A stretch of DNA of 64,000 nt from Alnus glutinosa (GCF_958979055.1 NC_084888.1:37591804-37655803); one strand, 5' to 3'. Shown: positions 1-15,000, counted from the stretch's first letter. Translations and numbers: made by a program. The notes: a model not told the origin generated them from the letters alone.

Positions 1-1394
<1,394 letters not shown>

Positions 1395-4300
1395 GAGTTT
1401 TTCATTATCCTAATTAGATCGAGAATAAGCATAAATTATGTGATTGTGATCTTTAAGTGTGTAGAACCTACAATGGCTATGGTCATGTTAGTAGAAAGAA
1501 ACACTTGATGAGTGTACTTTGGGATCAAGTGGGATTGAAAACGAAATTTATGACTTTCCTTATAATTTATATATGGAGAAAAGCTTTAGGCGTACATTCT
1601 CTTCTCATTTTATTGTCAAATTAGAACATTATGATCATTTAAAACCTATACCATGCAAAGGGGGTGAATTGAGACATAACTAAGCGGATATAAATTTTTA
1701 ACAATTTTGATGTTCATATTGTTAAAAATTTAAACAGTAAATGTGAGATAGATAATTTTTATAGTGTCACTTTTCCAAATAGGTTTTGGATTGTCCACTT
1801 CCGGATTGATAGGTTTCATAGGAACTCAATCATGCACATTAATTATTTAGATTTCTAACAATTTAGGCAGCAAATTGTTGAAAATTTAGATCGAAACTAA
1901 GGGCTCTAGCTATGAGGCCATGAACCTCTTTATTCTGCCTAAAACTATACACAAATTTCAAAATTTGGGAAGTCATGGCCTCCCGGCCCTAATTTCGTCT
2001 CTGTGGGCAAAGTTTAGAATGAAAAATAATCTGTTTTCAATTATGAGCTAAAAAAATTATGCCCAAAAGTGACCTCCAATAATCTGAAAAATATATTGTT
2101 GTCGGTTATAAATATATATTTAGCCACTTGAATGTGAAGTTTCAAATTTGACAAAATATGAATCATAAGAGACGATAAGAGGAAAGTGGGACACTGCAGA
2201 AGATTATGATAAGACGAACGTGGGGACATGCACTTGGGCTACATCCTTAGCCCAATGTCAACTTTGATAATTTTTTATTACTAGAAGTAACTCGATCTTT
2301 TACTACTCTTGTATCCCTTCAAAAATTGCGTGGCTTTTAAAATCACTATTGAACTTGTGATTTATTACTATTGAATTTTGATCAAGTGGTGATTTTAAAA
2401 GCTACATAATTAATTTTTTGAAGGACATAAGAGTGACTTATAAAATTACTCAAATAAAATAGATGGAAATTTGGTGCAATGACAGCCTTACATAAGAGGT
2501 TGTTCGAGCTTTATCTGCTCCGACAAGTGCCGGGACAGCCTAATTGCATAGAATATGGATCCGTATAAAACATAATATTCACTTACTGTTAAAATATGAT
2601 TTTGGTTCATGAATAACTCAAATTTCAATTTTTGTTTTGGACTATTGATTATTGTTTTAATGGCTGACTTTGGTTTCGCAAAATCAGAAAATGTGTGATA
2701 TTAATATTTAAAAAGCATAGTTACATAAAACTAACTTATAAGACCTAATGTCACATGTTAATATTACAAAGATATGTGTATTAAAAAAGACATCTAACAT
2801 TTACACCAAAAATAAAAAATAAAAAATGAAGAAGAAGATATCTAACACGTACGTCAATAATTGTCATTTGCAAAGTGATAATAATATAGAGCCCATTTTT
2901 AAAACTTCAATTGCGAGATTATACCCCGCCCACTTCTGAGCCCATGGGCCTAGGCCCTATAACCGGAGAGTCTCAAACTCATTCTCTTTTGCATACGAAG
3001 CCCAAACTTTCGCATAATATGAAAGAAAAAAAAAGTGAGCCCAAATTGGATGGGATAGTATTATTAGAAAACAAAAGCCAAGTCTTTTACATGTGCAAAC
3101 GTATTTATTCTCTAATTTGGATGGGATAGTATTATTAAATTGACATGTATTTAAAATATATATAATTCTTACAAGATTTTAAAAAATATATACGATAATC
3201 ACATGCTTTGTTAAAAATATATGTGAGAATTCTTTATATTTTATTTTTTTAACAAAAACATTCGATATTCATTTATAATCATCAAAAGAGAGCCTATTGC
3301 TCTACCAATACAATATCACAGATACAATTCAGGATCCTTTCTATCCACGCTTGATCTATAACGATATGTTTAACTGTTGATTTGGCTATTGGTAGTCCAT
3401 GAGCATTCACAATCTGCACTCCATGTGGATTGTAGAGTCGGGTGTTAAATTGACCAAATTAAAAATTGAAGTAGAAAAGACAAAATCCAAAAAAGCTGAA
3501 GAAAATTCTGAAATGTTTTCCCTTTTAAAAATTCGGAATTGAGATTATATAGAATAGCATATGTTGAATAATTAATAAAAAAAAAACCATTTGAGAATCT
3601 TTCATAAATACGTGGGGTCTAGAATTAATCAGGCTGGATTTAAACTTATAAAATAACAAAAACAAAAATTAATTATTTGCAGGAAAAGATGTTGAGAATT
3701 AGTTTTTTAATCCCACATAAATGCCACGAGATGGGAACAACTTTTATATCTTCTTCAACTTCGCATGGTCATGTGTTTGTGCTTCTTTAAAATTCAGTGT
3801 AACGTTTTAAAATATTAATTTAAGTTGCGATAATATTTCCCCAAGTTGGGGATCGACTTATTTCCTAATTTTTTTATTTGCCTTTAATTAGAATAATCTT
3901 AAACATTTGTACGAAATATTCCTGGACAATTACAACCAATTTCTCTCTTTCCCCTCGAGATTCGAGTGCAAAAAATGAGAGAGAGAGAGAGAGAGAGATG
4001 CTTAGACATTGGTCAACTGGGTATGATGGAGCTAGTTCTAAATTTTAAGGTTTAGAGAAATTTGTTTAATTAATTACCATGCATTATAAGCTGAAACTTT
4101 CTTTAATTTCCTTCCTTTTAGGATTATATAACGACCTAATTAATTAACTACATTTCGTTTACATTGTATTTGACAATTTTAGTTAGAATGTGTTTTGGCC
4201 CGAAATCTGCAAGCTAGTCAAACACTCATTTTTAAATAAAATCACAAATTTTAATTTATTAACTGTATTTTGAAATTGTTATTTTTGTCAAATTGGTTCA

Positions 4301-7199
4301 TTCTCATCAATATCAAAAAATTCCGGCTCAACTGTTAATGTTAAAGCAATGCCCCAATTTTAGTGTTCGGCCTAGCAATTTTCTGGCATAGAATTAATGT
4401 TAATTGGCCCAATTTTTTTTTTTTTTTAAAAAAATAGAATCTAGCTCGAGTATGAGCTCGGCTTTTTTATTTTTATTTTTTTTCTTTTTTCTAATTATGA
4501 GCTTAGCTTGTTTAATCAAACGAGTTGAGCATAAACTTTGTTGATTTTGTCAAGCTGTGTTCGAACATTGTTCTAAAGAGTTCAAGTCAAGCTATATATA
4601 TATATTTTTAGTCAAGTTCAAACAATTAATACTCGTGCCGAATACAACCTTAAAGAGCCGGCCCTAAAAAAAAAAAAAAGTGTTTAAAGAGGAGGGAGGT
4701 GGGGAGGTTTTTTGTTTTCCCCCCGGGTTAAATCCAGTGGAGCTTTTGTTCTCCTAATCCTTTTATGACTATGGAGCTTTTGTTCTCTTAATCTTTCTAG
4801 GGCTATTGAGCTTTGTACTTTTTCTTATTTTTGGTTTCTTTAGGCAGGAAGGCTAAAGTTTAGCTAAGCTTTTTTCTTCTACATTTACTTTTGAAACTAG
4901 ATTTATGTTTTTTCGCCGGTTCCTACAAGACACGTGCAGTTTCTCTTTCAACGTCGGCTTTCAACACAATTGTGTTAGGTGCTTTCTATAGTTATTTTTT
5001 TCTCTGTTTTTTTAGAGTAGTTTTTTAAAGTCTGTTAAATTTGTAGATTTTACTGAACTTTTTATGGCTTGTAAGTTAGATCAGCTCTCTTTTCTTTGCT
5101 AGGGGTGCTTTATTGTTAAATAGTGGCTCAAACATTTGTCTTTGTAATATTTGTTTATTTGTAGGTAACACCGAAGTCAAATTTTTCTGGCTTAATGTGT
5201 AGGGTGTCGATGTACCTCTATTCACTGTATTTGCTTTTGGGCCTCTTCAAATTAATGCATGGTAGCTCCGATTATTTTGTTTAAAAAAAATAAAAAGAAG
5301 AAGTCATATTTAGATTAATTCATTGCACAGGAAGTGCTCTATTATCCATTTAAACGTTAAAAAATAATAATAATAATAATTAAATCCTTTCCTGAAGACT
5401 ACATTAATTAGCTATTAATTCTTTGTCAAATTTATCGTCTGTTTTACCTGAAAGTAATTGTCAATTTTGCCGACAGCTTAAGAAGGAAAAAAGAAAGGTA
5501 TATTTCTGGGTGGGATGGCTAGTGAAGGTCAATGACCTTTTGAAATTTACCTTGACTAGCTCCCTTCTCGATCCCCTGTCACTAACTTTTTCACTAATTG
5601 GTGGCTTAAATCAATTGATCAATCAATTAAACAAAAGTGCCTAATTAATTCCAAGATATATTCTGCGCATAATTAAACTTTTTTAGTCGATAAAAACTGA
5701 GCTATATATTGGGCATCTATAGTATTTTTTTAAAAAAATAATAATAATAATAAATGGATTGACACAAGAACACAAAGTTCACCAGCTAGAATTATGATTT
5801 ATGATACCTTAAAGATGTTTGCAATTAAGGATCTTTTTTGTAGTTATTGTTAATTTGTAAACTTTGATGTTTGCAAGGAGTTGAGTAATCTAAACATAAT
5901 GTTCAGTGAATAGAGATAAGACATTGGAAATCCTGCCTTCACATGCAACAAGTTCGAGACTCGAAATAAATGAAGCTTGTGCTAGCTAGGTAGCTGCAGT
6001 GATAAAACAAACCTAATTATAAAGTGAATGTTCTAAGCATCAGCAATATAATTGGCTTAATTACTTGATTAACTCAACCTAGCCTGCTACTAAGCCTACT
6101 ATACATATATTTAAAGGTGGCCAAATTAATATATTCTTTTGGGAACAAAGGGAAGGAAGATAAAATTCTGTGTTGATGATTTTTAATAAGGAAAATTGAG
6201 GGATCGGAAGATATATGTAAATTAAGAGACAAGGAAAGATGCCACTAGCTTAAGCAACCATGACCCAATACCAAATTCCATCACATCTCTATGGTTTCTT
6301 GAGAGAATTGATCGAATGACAGAGAGATCGAGATAGATTGGAAACAGTGAAGGCCGGCCATGCCAGCAATGAACTTCCACATGCATATATAGCTTTCTTG
6401 CTTATATATATAATTCAGGTTTTCTCTTTCCTTCAGCCTCCCACTCAGCTGGCTGAAATCCCCACGCCAAGGAAACCCAGCAGCCAGCATTCAGAAAATA
6501 ATCTAGCTGGCTGGACCATACATACGTCTACTTCATTTATTAAGTACTGTTTTAACTAGCTAGGAAGTAGGAAGATACACGCACTATATTTATATATATA
6601 TAAGACATTACGTTAACGGAAGCTCTATAATTGAATGATCATTGTAAAAAATTAAAAATTCTGAAATCGTGCCAAACTTTAAAGTAAATTTTTTTGTCAA
6701 GCTAAGAAACAGAAAGCTCAACCATGAATCCCAATTCTTAATTTGAAGGGTATTCATAATTAATCCCAAATTGTTATTCAAGATTAATCTTAAATATCTG
6801 GAGTAATTAATCCTAGATAAACGTACAAGTACTGCATGTTCCTTTCTTAATTAACGCATTAAAATGACTTAAAAAACTGGAATTATATATATCGGAGAAT
6901 TATTTTAACGAATTAACTTTGGATTGCTTCACGTACGGAGTACTATTGATTTACAACATATGTTCAATTAAATTTAGATAATTAACAAGATCTTGCTCTC
7001 AGGTATTGCCATAAGAGCTTAATTAAATTATTTACTTAAAATTCAATAAATTTCCCAAAAAAGAAAAAGGAAAGGTACTTAATTACAAAGATTATATATA
7101 TACACACACATATTCAATGATTCATACCAATAAATTTTATTTTTTTAATTATTTATTTCTTTTCTAGAAATGTTAAGATAATTAGGTTTTGAAAGAGGC
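1395..7199. other. Intergenic region, AT-rich, no supported gene
   Basis: Nothing here reads as a conserved protein. Open frames are short and have no recognisable motif. It includes the peroxidase 3' UTR, several AT and A/T homopolymer tracts, a GA microsatellite near 3976-3998, a short tandem duplication at 4739-4806 and a T-rich stretch at about 4800-5260. Around 5880-5960 there is a weak SINE-like patch with an AGTTCGAGACTC B-box-like string. No TIRs or LTRs were recognised. Confidence 0.6.
4739..4806. repeat. Two-copy 34-bp tandem repeat
   Basis: Two adjacent 34-bp units start with GGAGCTTTTGTTCTC and end in CTAT. They differ at several positions in the second half. A third partial unit (TGAGCTTTGTAC) follows directly. 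The repeat is intergenic and no function is apparent. Confidence 0.75.
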
Positions 7200-7986
7200 C
7201 TAAGCAAATCCCCCATGCCGCCGTAGTTGCAACAGATCAGGCTTGGCCGGGTTGACGATGGAGAGGACGGTGTCGAGGCTTCACGACTTAGTTCCGCAGG
7301 TTTCGGTCGATTTCAATGGCAGCGAGTTCTGGAGGCTTCGCAGCTTAGTTCGATTTCAACCTCAGCAGAGGGGGACCACGGGGAGTCATTGTCGGAGATG
7401 TCTGTCTGGCAGCGCGCAGTCTCAGATTGGAGGTGTGGAAGCAGTAGTGGTAGTGGACACGCTCATCTTTGTCTCTCTTGGCAGATCGGACCTCCTCATC
7501 TTCGTCTCTCTTGGCCGGTGGTTGTAGTGGACATACTCTCGCTCAAGCTGTAGAGCTCGGAGATGTTGTTGTCGGTGGCGGCATTGATGGGCGACTAAAA
7601 TTACTTGTCGTCGATCTAGCTACCTCCGACCAGGCCATCTTCCTTTTTATTAATTTTCGATGGGCCGGGAAAGTTTTTGGTTGTCAAAAGAAACGGACGG
7701 TTGTGATTTTGGCTGGAAAAAAATTTGGAGGCATCACGCGGATTGATGACATGACGTGAGAAAAAATATTTCCAGACGGTTTCAAAAGAAACCGTCTAGA
7801 ACTTAAATTTTATGGACGGTTTGGTAAAAACCGTCCATAAAAATCTTTGGGAATAATATTTACAGACGGTTTTGAAAAAAACTGTCTATAAATTTATAAA
7901 TGGTTTTTATAAAACCGTCTAGAAATGAAAATTTCTAGATAGTTTAGTAAAAACCGTCCATAAATGCTATTTTTTTTTTTTGTAGT
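7200..7986. mobile_element. CACTA-type DNA transposon remnant, right end with subterminal hairpins
   Basis: The right boundary at 7986 reads TTTTTTTTTTGTAGTG, the complement of the CACTACAA termini of plant CACTA (CMC) elements. Just inside it, about 7770-7965 holds five short imperfect palindromes built on GACGGTTT...AAACCGTC, like the subterminal repeats such transposases bind. About 7215-7760 is distinctly GC-richer than its surroundings and has overlapping open frames (7227-7553, 7469-7759) with no recognised domain; it may be element filler or captured host sequence. I could not find a matching CACTACAA left end, so the left limit is approximate and the copy looks truncated and non-autonomous. 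Confidence 0.6.
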
Positions 7987-9099
7987 GAGCTAGCTAGCTT
8001 CTCTATGAACAGTATTATACATACTATGTTAATTTCATATTATTCAAACAAATTTATATAGACATAAAATAGTAAATTTTAATCATTTAATTAATATTTT
8101 AATATTTTTCAGTACGTGGGAATCAAACAACACTTACAATGTTTTGATAAAAATGAAAGTAAACCGTAAAGTTAATATTTGAACTCAATACCTCTATTAT
8201 GGTACTATTTATCCTAAGTTAATTAAACTAATGATAAAAAAAAATACTAAACTTAATTATTTAATAAATATTTTAACGTCCGGATTGCCACATTTCAAAC
8301 TGATTAGTTATACTAGAGAATAAGATTCAAAGGAAAGAAAAAATAAACAAAGGTGTGAATTAACAACAACAAATTTATTACTTATAACGTGCTCCAATAA
8401 GAAAAGGACGTTAATATATATTCATACACCCAACAAAATAGAAAAATAATTCAGTGGAATAAATGGCATATGTTGCATATAATTTTCATATATGAAACCA
8501 GAATCATAGAAGTTTCTAACCATTGGGAGGATCACAACTATACCTTCTGTCTCCCCCAACTTCAAACAACAACTGATCAGATCCTTCAATGGCATGGCCT
8601 AACATGTGCAAACAACATATATATATATATAGTGAACTGATCCTGCATGTGCAGTGATCACTCTCTACTTTTTAATCCATTCCCAGAACACTAGAGAACT
8701 CACCAGATCGAGCTATGATTGTCGATGTCTAACCCTCAAATGAATTCATTTACCTAGGGTTTTCTTATGCTTCTTTCCATAAAAAGTGAACAATATTAAG
8801 ACTGCGATAATAAGCTGTCAAGCGAGATCTTTGACATATCTCTCGATGGCGCAAATGCAATAAGGTAAGCTGTGCGCTAACCAACAGTATGAAATATGAT
8901 AGGGATTGGAAGAAATAGACACATTAACCAACTATATATATATAATTGGGTTTAAATGATGAATTATTAGAACAGTAATAAAGTAAGTAAACGACCCAGA
9001 ACCATCAGATAATAAATTTCTCTTCCTCATTTTATTCGACTTGATTCATAACAAAGGAAAAAAAAAATGTGATTCTTTGTAGTCGATCTAGGGAATTAA
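7987..9099. other. Intergenic and 3' flank of the LOB-domain gene
   Basis: AT-rich DNA with no coding signal. The right part presumably contains the 3' UTR of the minus-strand LBD gene. Short AT runs occur near 8620 and 8935, and nothing else was recognised. Confidence 0.5.
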
Positions 9100-10136
9100 T
9101 TAACCAAAATAGGAAACAATATTATCATTGGAAATAGTGCTATAGTCGGAAGCACTGGCTTGTTGGGTGTACATGGAAGAAGAGGAGGAAGCAGGAGGAA
9201 GAGGAGGAGGTGGCGGCGGGGGTGGCGGAGTTGGAGGAGGTGCAGCAACTGAAACCGCCCGAGAAGCAGTGAGCAAAGCCACATGATGAGAAGATGGTAT
9301 GATATTAGCTTCCCGATATTTGTGCTTCAGAATCTCAGCCCTCACTGCATTGAGTTCAGCTTGTAGAGATTGAACTTGCTGTTGCAAAGCTGAGATGGCA
9401 CCCATGCAGCCGTAGACCGGGTCTCTTAGCCTCACGTTGGCCTCATAAACAAGACTATTTGCTGCGTCGGCTCTTTGAATCTCCGGTACCTCCTGAGTCA
9501 TACCATTATGAGGAAATTGTTAAATTTAATCAAGACTAGTAATTTTCTTCTTCTTCTTGTTCTTTTCATTTTTGCTAGGAAAAAAAAAAAAAAAAAGGAT
9601 TTAGGATTGTGAGTTGTCACCATTAGCATCTTTGAGACGTTGCTAGCACCAAAGACTTTATGAACAGAAGCGAACTTCTGGGGTTCATGGGGAGAGAAGT
9701 AGGGAGAAAAGGGGCATTCTTGGGCACACCTTCGTCTCAAGAGCTTACAAGCAGCGCATGGAGTAATGGTGTTTAGGGTTCCAGGAGGACCTAACATGTG
9801 TCTTCTTCCCATATGAGAAGAAGCATCGGACTCTCTCTTGATCCTCTTGCCTATCTCATCAAATCTCTCCCTAGTAGAAAAAAAAAAAGAAGAAATCATA
9901 TAGCAATTAAGCATATCAAAATTATAATTCAAAAATTGACACATGCAGGTTGTAATTTGGGCTAGCTCTTGATGCATGTTATAAAGCCCATTCAAAGTAC
10001 TACAAACAAAAAGAAAAGAACTGTGCTGCTGATGTGATGGAAGATATTACTTGAAAATGGTAAGAGAAAAAATTGTACTTAGAGAGAGAGAGAGAGAGAG
10101 ATAATTAAATTGTACTTCTTACCTTTCTCTGGACAT
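9100..10136 (-). CDS. LBD15: LOB-domain (LBD/AS2) transcription factor, LBD15-like
   Basis: Plant-specific nuclear DNA-binding protein. On the minus strand, three coding exons (10136-10123, 9870-9621, 9492-9100) join in phase to 218 residues. The tiny first exon encodes MSRE plus two bases, and the start was chosen because it restores the family N-terminus MSRERERF-EIGK. The LOB domain shows the zinc-finger-like C block CAACKLLRRRC-AQEC (C-x2-C-x6-C-x3-C), the GAS block FASVHKVFGASNVSKML, and a leucine-zipper-like stretch through ALQQQVQSLQAEL. The C-terminal tail has a run of about ten prolines followed by a Ser-rich segment. LBD15 and its relatives act in vascular and secondary-wall programmes. 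The upstream leader carries GA/CT microsatellites. Confidence 0.92.
10081..10101. repeat. GA/CT microsatellite in first intron/leader side of LBD gene
   Basis: About ten uninterrupted AG units. They lie in the minus-strand gene's first intron, some 20 bases past its 14-nt first coding exon. Confidence 0.9.
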
Positions 10137-10445
10137 TCAGGCATGCTCTCTGGCTGAAATTGAGAGGGTTGGGGGGTTGAAGGGAAGAAGAAAGGAAAGT
10201 AAGGGCAGGATAGAGTGTGCTTAAAAGGCAAGGGATGGAGAAGGAAAGTGGTCCAGTGTTGTTTATTAAAGAAATAGACAAAAGGGATATAACTGATCGA
10301 TGAGGCTGAAATAGGAAAGAAGCTAAAATTTTGTTAGTTTTTTTGGGGATGTTACGAAGCTGATCGATCTGCTTGCTAGATGTACGAGGATTTCAGAAAT
10401 TATACTAGTTTTCCAGACAAACAGACCACTTTGACATTGAGCATC

Positions 10446-10449
<4 letters not shown>

Positions 10450-10491
<42 letters not shown>
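10450..10491. repeat. GA/CT microsatellite upstream of LBD gene
   Basis: About 21 uninterrupted GA units, some 315 bases upstream of the LBD start on its coding strand (CT-rich there). CT repeats in plant promoters and 5' UTRs can bind BPC-type GAGA factors; that role here is inference. Confidence 0.9.
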
Positions 10492-10494
<3 letters not shown>

Positions 10495-11710
10495 GTACAA
10501 ATGCCAGCTCTGTGATCGCTTGCTCACGTGTGAGTCCTTAAATGTGTTTTGACTTTTTTGAATCAACCTCTGAATTGCTGCATGTGGGTCTTGCTTCTTT
10601 TTCAGGGGAGACCTAAATACACTAGCTAGTCTTTTATAATCATCTGAAAAATTGAACGTTTTCTGTTAATCACTTTAAACAATACCATCAATATTTAAGA
10701 AAAAAAATGAGAAGATCATGAACGCGCGGTACTTTACTTGGGATGTTAGTTTCTTGTCAAAATCAAGACCCACCTTGATTAAAAAGACCATATCTGGGAT
10801 CTAGTCACGAAAATGAAGTTTAATATCAGCATCATCTCGCCGTGTAGAAACCGCAATCCCATTCTGTGAAAGGTTAAGACTAAATGCAGACCCAGTAACT
10901 CTGAGTGCCGTCATTTAAAAGATCCTGCAACTGCTAATTTACCATTAATCCTGGATTTCTTAATTTTTCCTTAAAATCTATATTTTTGTGTTTTTAAGAG
11001 TGCTTTTTTCTTTTTTTTTTCTTTAAATTGAGTTATTTGCCAATATTTTTATTTTGAGAAGAAAAAACAAAAGATAGAAAATCGAAGCCTGGACAGTAAT
11101 GTTTTTGTTTTATAGTCGAATATTGTTAGTGACTGATCCTTAGTGAATTGAAGTGCCCCACGAAAATCTTAGAAGTTTACTTTTCCACGACTTGAAAGAT
11201 AGAGCTTAGTTTATAAACTACACTAGGTTTTCACATGATGTGCAGAGAAAAAGATTGAACACCCTTCAGGATAAGTTAATCATCTTTTGTGTTTATTAGG
11301 GATAAATTGATAGATACAGCTGCCGATTTGAAGACATCTCACCCACATTATCATGTAAGGAAATTAAAGCGTAGTTACAGAATCTTGAATAGTAATTTTA
11401 ATTCCAACCACTTAAATTTCGCACCTGATCATCTGCATAGTGCTGTCAACTTCGTCCAACGTACTGTACGTTTGCTCTTCACATACAGATCATTCTCTTT
11501 ATCTTTTTTTCTTTTTCTTTTCTAACGTAACTTAATGAATCAATTGACTTATAACAACATGAACATTAACATTGTGCACGCATTCTTTGATATTTTACAC
11601 CATACAAGTGCATGCTAGAAGACGTACAAATTCTTTAAGTAATATTAATTAGACTGTTCTTCTGAAGCAGCATCTAGCTATCAACCACTAATAATACACA
11701 TAAGCTTATT

Positions 11711-11894
11711 CAGCCGGCAATTGTTGGTTCGAATGGTCGACTCGTTTGGTTATTATATTATGAGATCAATTGTTTGAATTCTCACTTAACCGATGCACAC
11801 TTTATATGAGCAAGGTTGTGTATTCAAAATGTACATAACAAGCCAGGAATAACTCGTAAAGTGACACTGCAATGTCATTTAAAAAAAATAAAAA
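11711..11894 (+). mobile_element. Second, diverged SINE copy
   Basis: It shares with the intronic SINE near 239-425 the string GGTTCGAA (B-box-like), then GTCGACTCGTTTGGTTA, ATTATGAGATCAATTG, an AACCGATGCACAC block and an A-rich end after TGTCATTT. The order of shared blocks and the total length agree with the first copy. No clear flanking duplication was found, so this copy is probably older. Confidence 0.55.
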
Positions 11895-14171
11895 TTGTAG
11901 TGAGCTAATAATATAAGGCAGATCGAAAGAATCTAATGCTAATTAATGGGGTTAATATTTTATAGAGAAGACAAAAAAAAAATTTCGCTTGGCTGTGATT
12001 TTGAGGAGTGTTATATCAAAGTGGGTGATGAAAAGGAGGGAAAAGGAAGATACTTTGAGGGCATTAAATTAAGTGGAAATTAAATTTGATTGATTTATTT
12101 TTATGGGCAAGTGAAATTTGCTTAGATTGTAAGGAAATGGCACCATCAGTTCTTGTTTGACCCGTATTTTAAGGCTAACACGTCGCCCCGTTGTTCTCTG
12201 ATCTCCAACCTAACTTTCTCACTCTTTCACTCCCTCTCTTGCAATATTGCACCAAATCCAAAACCGGCCACCACCCACCCACTTCCACCGTTTGCACATA
12301 CGTACAGTCAATCGCTTGACCTTCTCTAAATAAAACCCTAAACAAAGGACCTCCAATTTCATGGTCTATATCTTCAACTTTTTTATACCAAACAAACATT
12401 CGTTTCAAATTTTCCAAAGGTCAAAATTAATTCATGGGAGCCATGTCGAAAATTATACCTTTAATGCACACCTGTGCATGAACTTGGGGCCTGTACATGC
12501 ATGAACCATCCCCCTGAAACAAGTTAGGACTATTATTGGTAGAATAATTCTATTTAATTGACCTGGATCTAGGGTTGATAGTATTTTTCAAAAGGTTGAA
12601 TTAATTAGTTGGATTTTCTAAACAATTAATAGATTTCTAGTGAGTAGTGGTGAGGGATAAATTTTCTATCGACAGAGATCCCCAACAAATTTTGTTAGGC
12701 ATGCATGCAGACCGCCCCCTACTTGGATATATGGGTTCCATAGAAACTTTCTTTCTAGCTCGTATTTGCTGTCCGAATTATAAGAAAGAAAAATGAAGGA
12801 AGAGATCGAGATTTACAAATTTCCATTAATTAATTTGACCAGATGAGGACATGTTCTTTATGCTATGAAATCAAACTTATGCTTGAAAAATACGTTTATG
12901 TATTACATGTATATATATAAACCCAGAAATATATATTTAACTTCCCGTACGTAATTGTTTTTTTTCACCATTTCTTTTGTTGGGTTTTGTGATTAGGTCT
13001 ACTGGGGGCCGGGATCAATTGAGGATGAGGTCCAATGGGATAGCATGGCCGCAGTTGCAACCCAATTGTATATGTTCTACAAGCTTATAAAAGTATGTTC
13101 AAGACTATAAATATTTTAACTATACACCCGGGGAAAGGAGAGAGGGGCCAAGTTTGTTGTTAGAGCAATTACTATTTTACACTTTATTAAAAACATTTCC
13201 ATTACACACGCTCCAAACAATAATAAATCTAATAAAGAATAGAATCCATCTAATTATTGACTTCCCAATCTAAAATTTACACAATAAGAAAAGGAGCCCC
13301 GGGTGATTCTCTATAGAAACAAAGGTACGAGCCTTAAATGCCTTGTCATTCCAAATCCACTCTATAAGAAATTAAAAAAGAAAAACCAACGGATCCAACA
13401 TCTAAAGGGAAACAAAATCTCAAGAATACAACACATTCAATATGGATCCATCCATGTGCCCGTCAATACTTGCCTTATCAAGCCCATTTACCATCTAAGG
13501 ACGAAAAGCCCCCACAAAAGGTAAAGTGAACCGCGTCACATATATGTTCGTCGTTCTTAAACATTTTCTTAATTTCACTTTGCTCATATACCCTAGCTAC
13601 CAAATTCATTGTCACTAACTTAAGTATCAGATGTGATTTCGCCGTCACTTCCGATGTGCTACTATGACCTTTAACCCCAGCTAGCTAATCCAATCTCAAC
13701 TGAAACAGTGATTGAGCTATGATCCAGAAATCAGTGTATAATGAGAAGATCATATATATTACTGCCGCGCGTGAAGATGAATCAACAAACAATTAACCAA
13801 GACAGGTCGAAATTTTTTACTGCTTTAGCCGCTAACGATTAGATAAACGATTTGGCGTTTTGGCAATAGAAAATTGGACATTGGAATTCATTAAACGGTA
13901 CGGTTTGCCATTTGGGGGCTTATTTATAGATTCGTCCATCCACCATTATTGCGAGGAAAGGCGGTCTGTCGTTTTATGAGGAAATACGGCATGTCAGTTT
14001 TAATGATCAAATGGGCCTCCCCAACATTAACTGTTGTCCCAGCTGCCAATATGTTTGCCCATAAAGCACGCACAGAGACATTCATCAATGTTGGGTTGAG
14101 ATTAGGCCCAAAATATGTGGGGTTCATTGATGAATGTTGGGCTCAAATCAAACAACTGTGAGAAGGAATTG

Positions 14172-14370
14172 GATCATCTCTATTTCAAGTATAAATGGAT
14201 CGTAATTATTTTATGGTCAATATTAATTTTATTTTATTGCATCTAATGATATACATAATATTACATTATTTAAAATTTTAAATGACATGAGTGTATATTA
14301 TTAACATATGTTAATAATATACACTATCAAATAAATGTTATATAATCTTGACCATGAAATGATTCATCTC
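14172..14370. mobile_element. MITE related to the intronic copy at 45580, with long palindrome
   Basis: It starts with GGATCATCTC and contains ATGGTCAA, TTGCATCTAATG, ATATACATAATATTACAT and ATTTAAAA in the same order as the complement of the right arm of the MITE at 45580-45738. The right arm has ATCTTGACCATGAAATG, matching the complement of that element's left arm. Between the arms lies a perfect palindrome at 14291-14324. Borders are approximate and the right terminus appears rearranged. Confidence 0.5.
14291..14324. repeat. 34-bp perfect palindrome
   Basis: Bases 14291-14324 read the same on both strands, centred on CATATG. They can form a 17-bp cruciform or a loop-less hairpin. The palindrome sits at the middle of the MITE around it and so is probably the inner end of that element's inverted arms. 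Confidence 0.9.
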
Positions 14371-14574
14371 CATTTTACTGGTAAATTAAAAAAGTTGCTT
14401 GTTTCTTTCTCATGCCACAAGCACTATCTAAAGTGGCATTTAAAAGGAAAACAAAGAAAATGTTATTCAATGAATGTTCATATTATTACATTTTTGTTTG
14501 TGATTTTAGTTAAATCACAAACCACACATATACTACTTGAAATAGCACTTCTTTAGTGTTGATAAAAGTGATAA

Positions 14575-15000
14575 ATATGTTAAAATATTAATTAAATAAT
14601 TAATATTCGTATTTTCTTACCAGTTTAAGTTTTTGAGGCAATTGGTAATTTAACATGCTATTAGAGTAATGATCTCGAGTTAGAATCCTAATTAAACAAT
14701 TTTCCTTCCATTTTAGTTAATCCTATTAGCTTACATGAAAAGTGGTGGTTTAACATGGTATCAAAGAAGTGGTTCTAAGTTTGAACGTTGACTTCTGTAA
14801 TTTGCCTTTCATTTAAATTAAATGTTCTACATATTGGGCTTCACCGACCTCACATGTTATAAAAAGAAAGTTTAAGCCACATGTGAGAAGGAGTAATAAA
14901 ATATTAATTAAATAATTAAATTCATATTAATCTATTAACTTAAGTTTAACATTATGCCAAAGTAAAAGTTTTAAATTCGAATCTCATCACTGTCAATCAT
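14575..15000. repeat. Dispersed repeat fragments (TTAAATAATTAA / CAGTTTAAGTTTTTGAG type)
   Basis: Two tandem-like fragments share AAATATTAATTAAATAATTAA followed after a gap by TTAAGTTT and, in the first, AATTTAACATGCTATTAGAG. Related pieces occur at about 885-960, 33890-34130 and, reversed or mixed, at 39885-40115. The phrase ATGGTATCAAAG at about 14750 resembles an initiator-tRNA primer-binding motif, so the family could derive from small LTR-type fossils. Identity is uncertain. Confidence 0.4.

Noticed and set aside
6281-6559. Overlapping short frames on both strands, and a possible miRNA precursor
   Set aside because: No known plant miRNA sequence and no convincing hairpin with a mature-like arm.
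12175-12417. 80-codon minus-strand open frame
   Set aside because: No recognisable motif, low-complexity start and no splice or neighbour support; likely chance.
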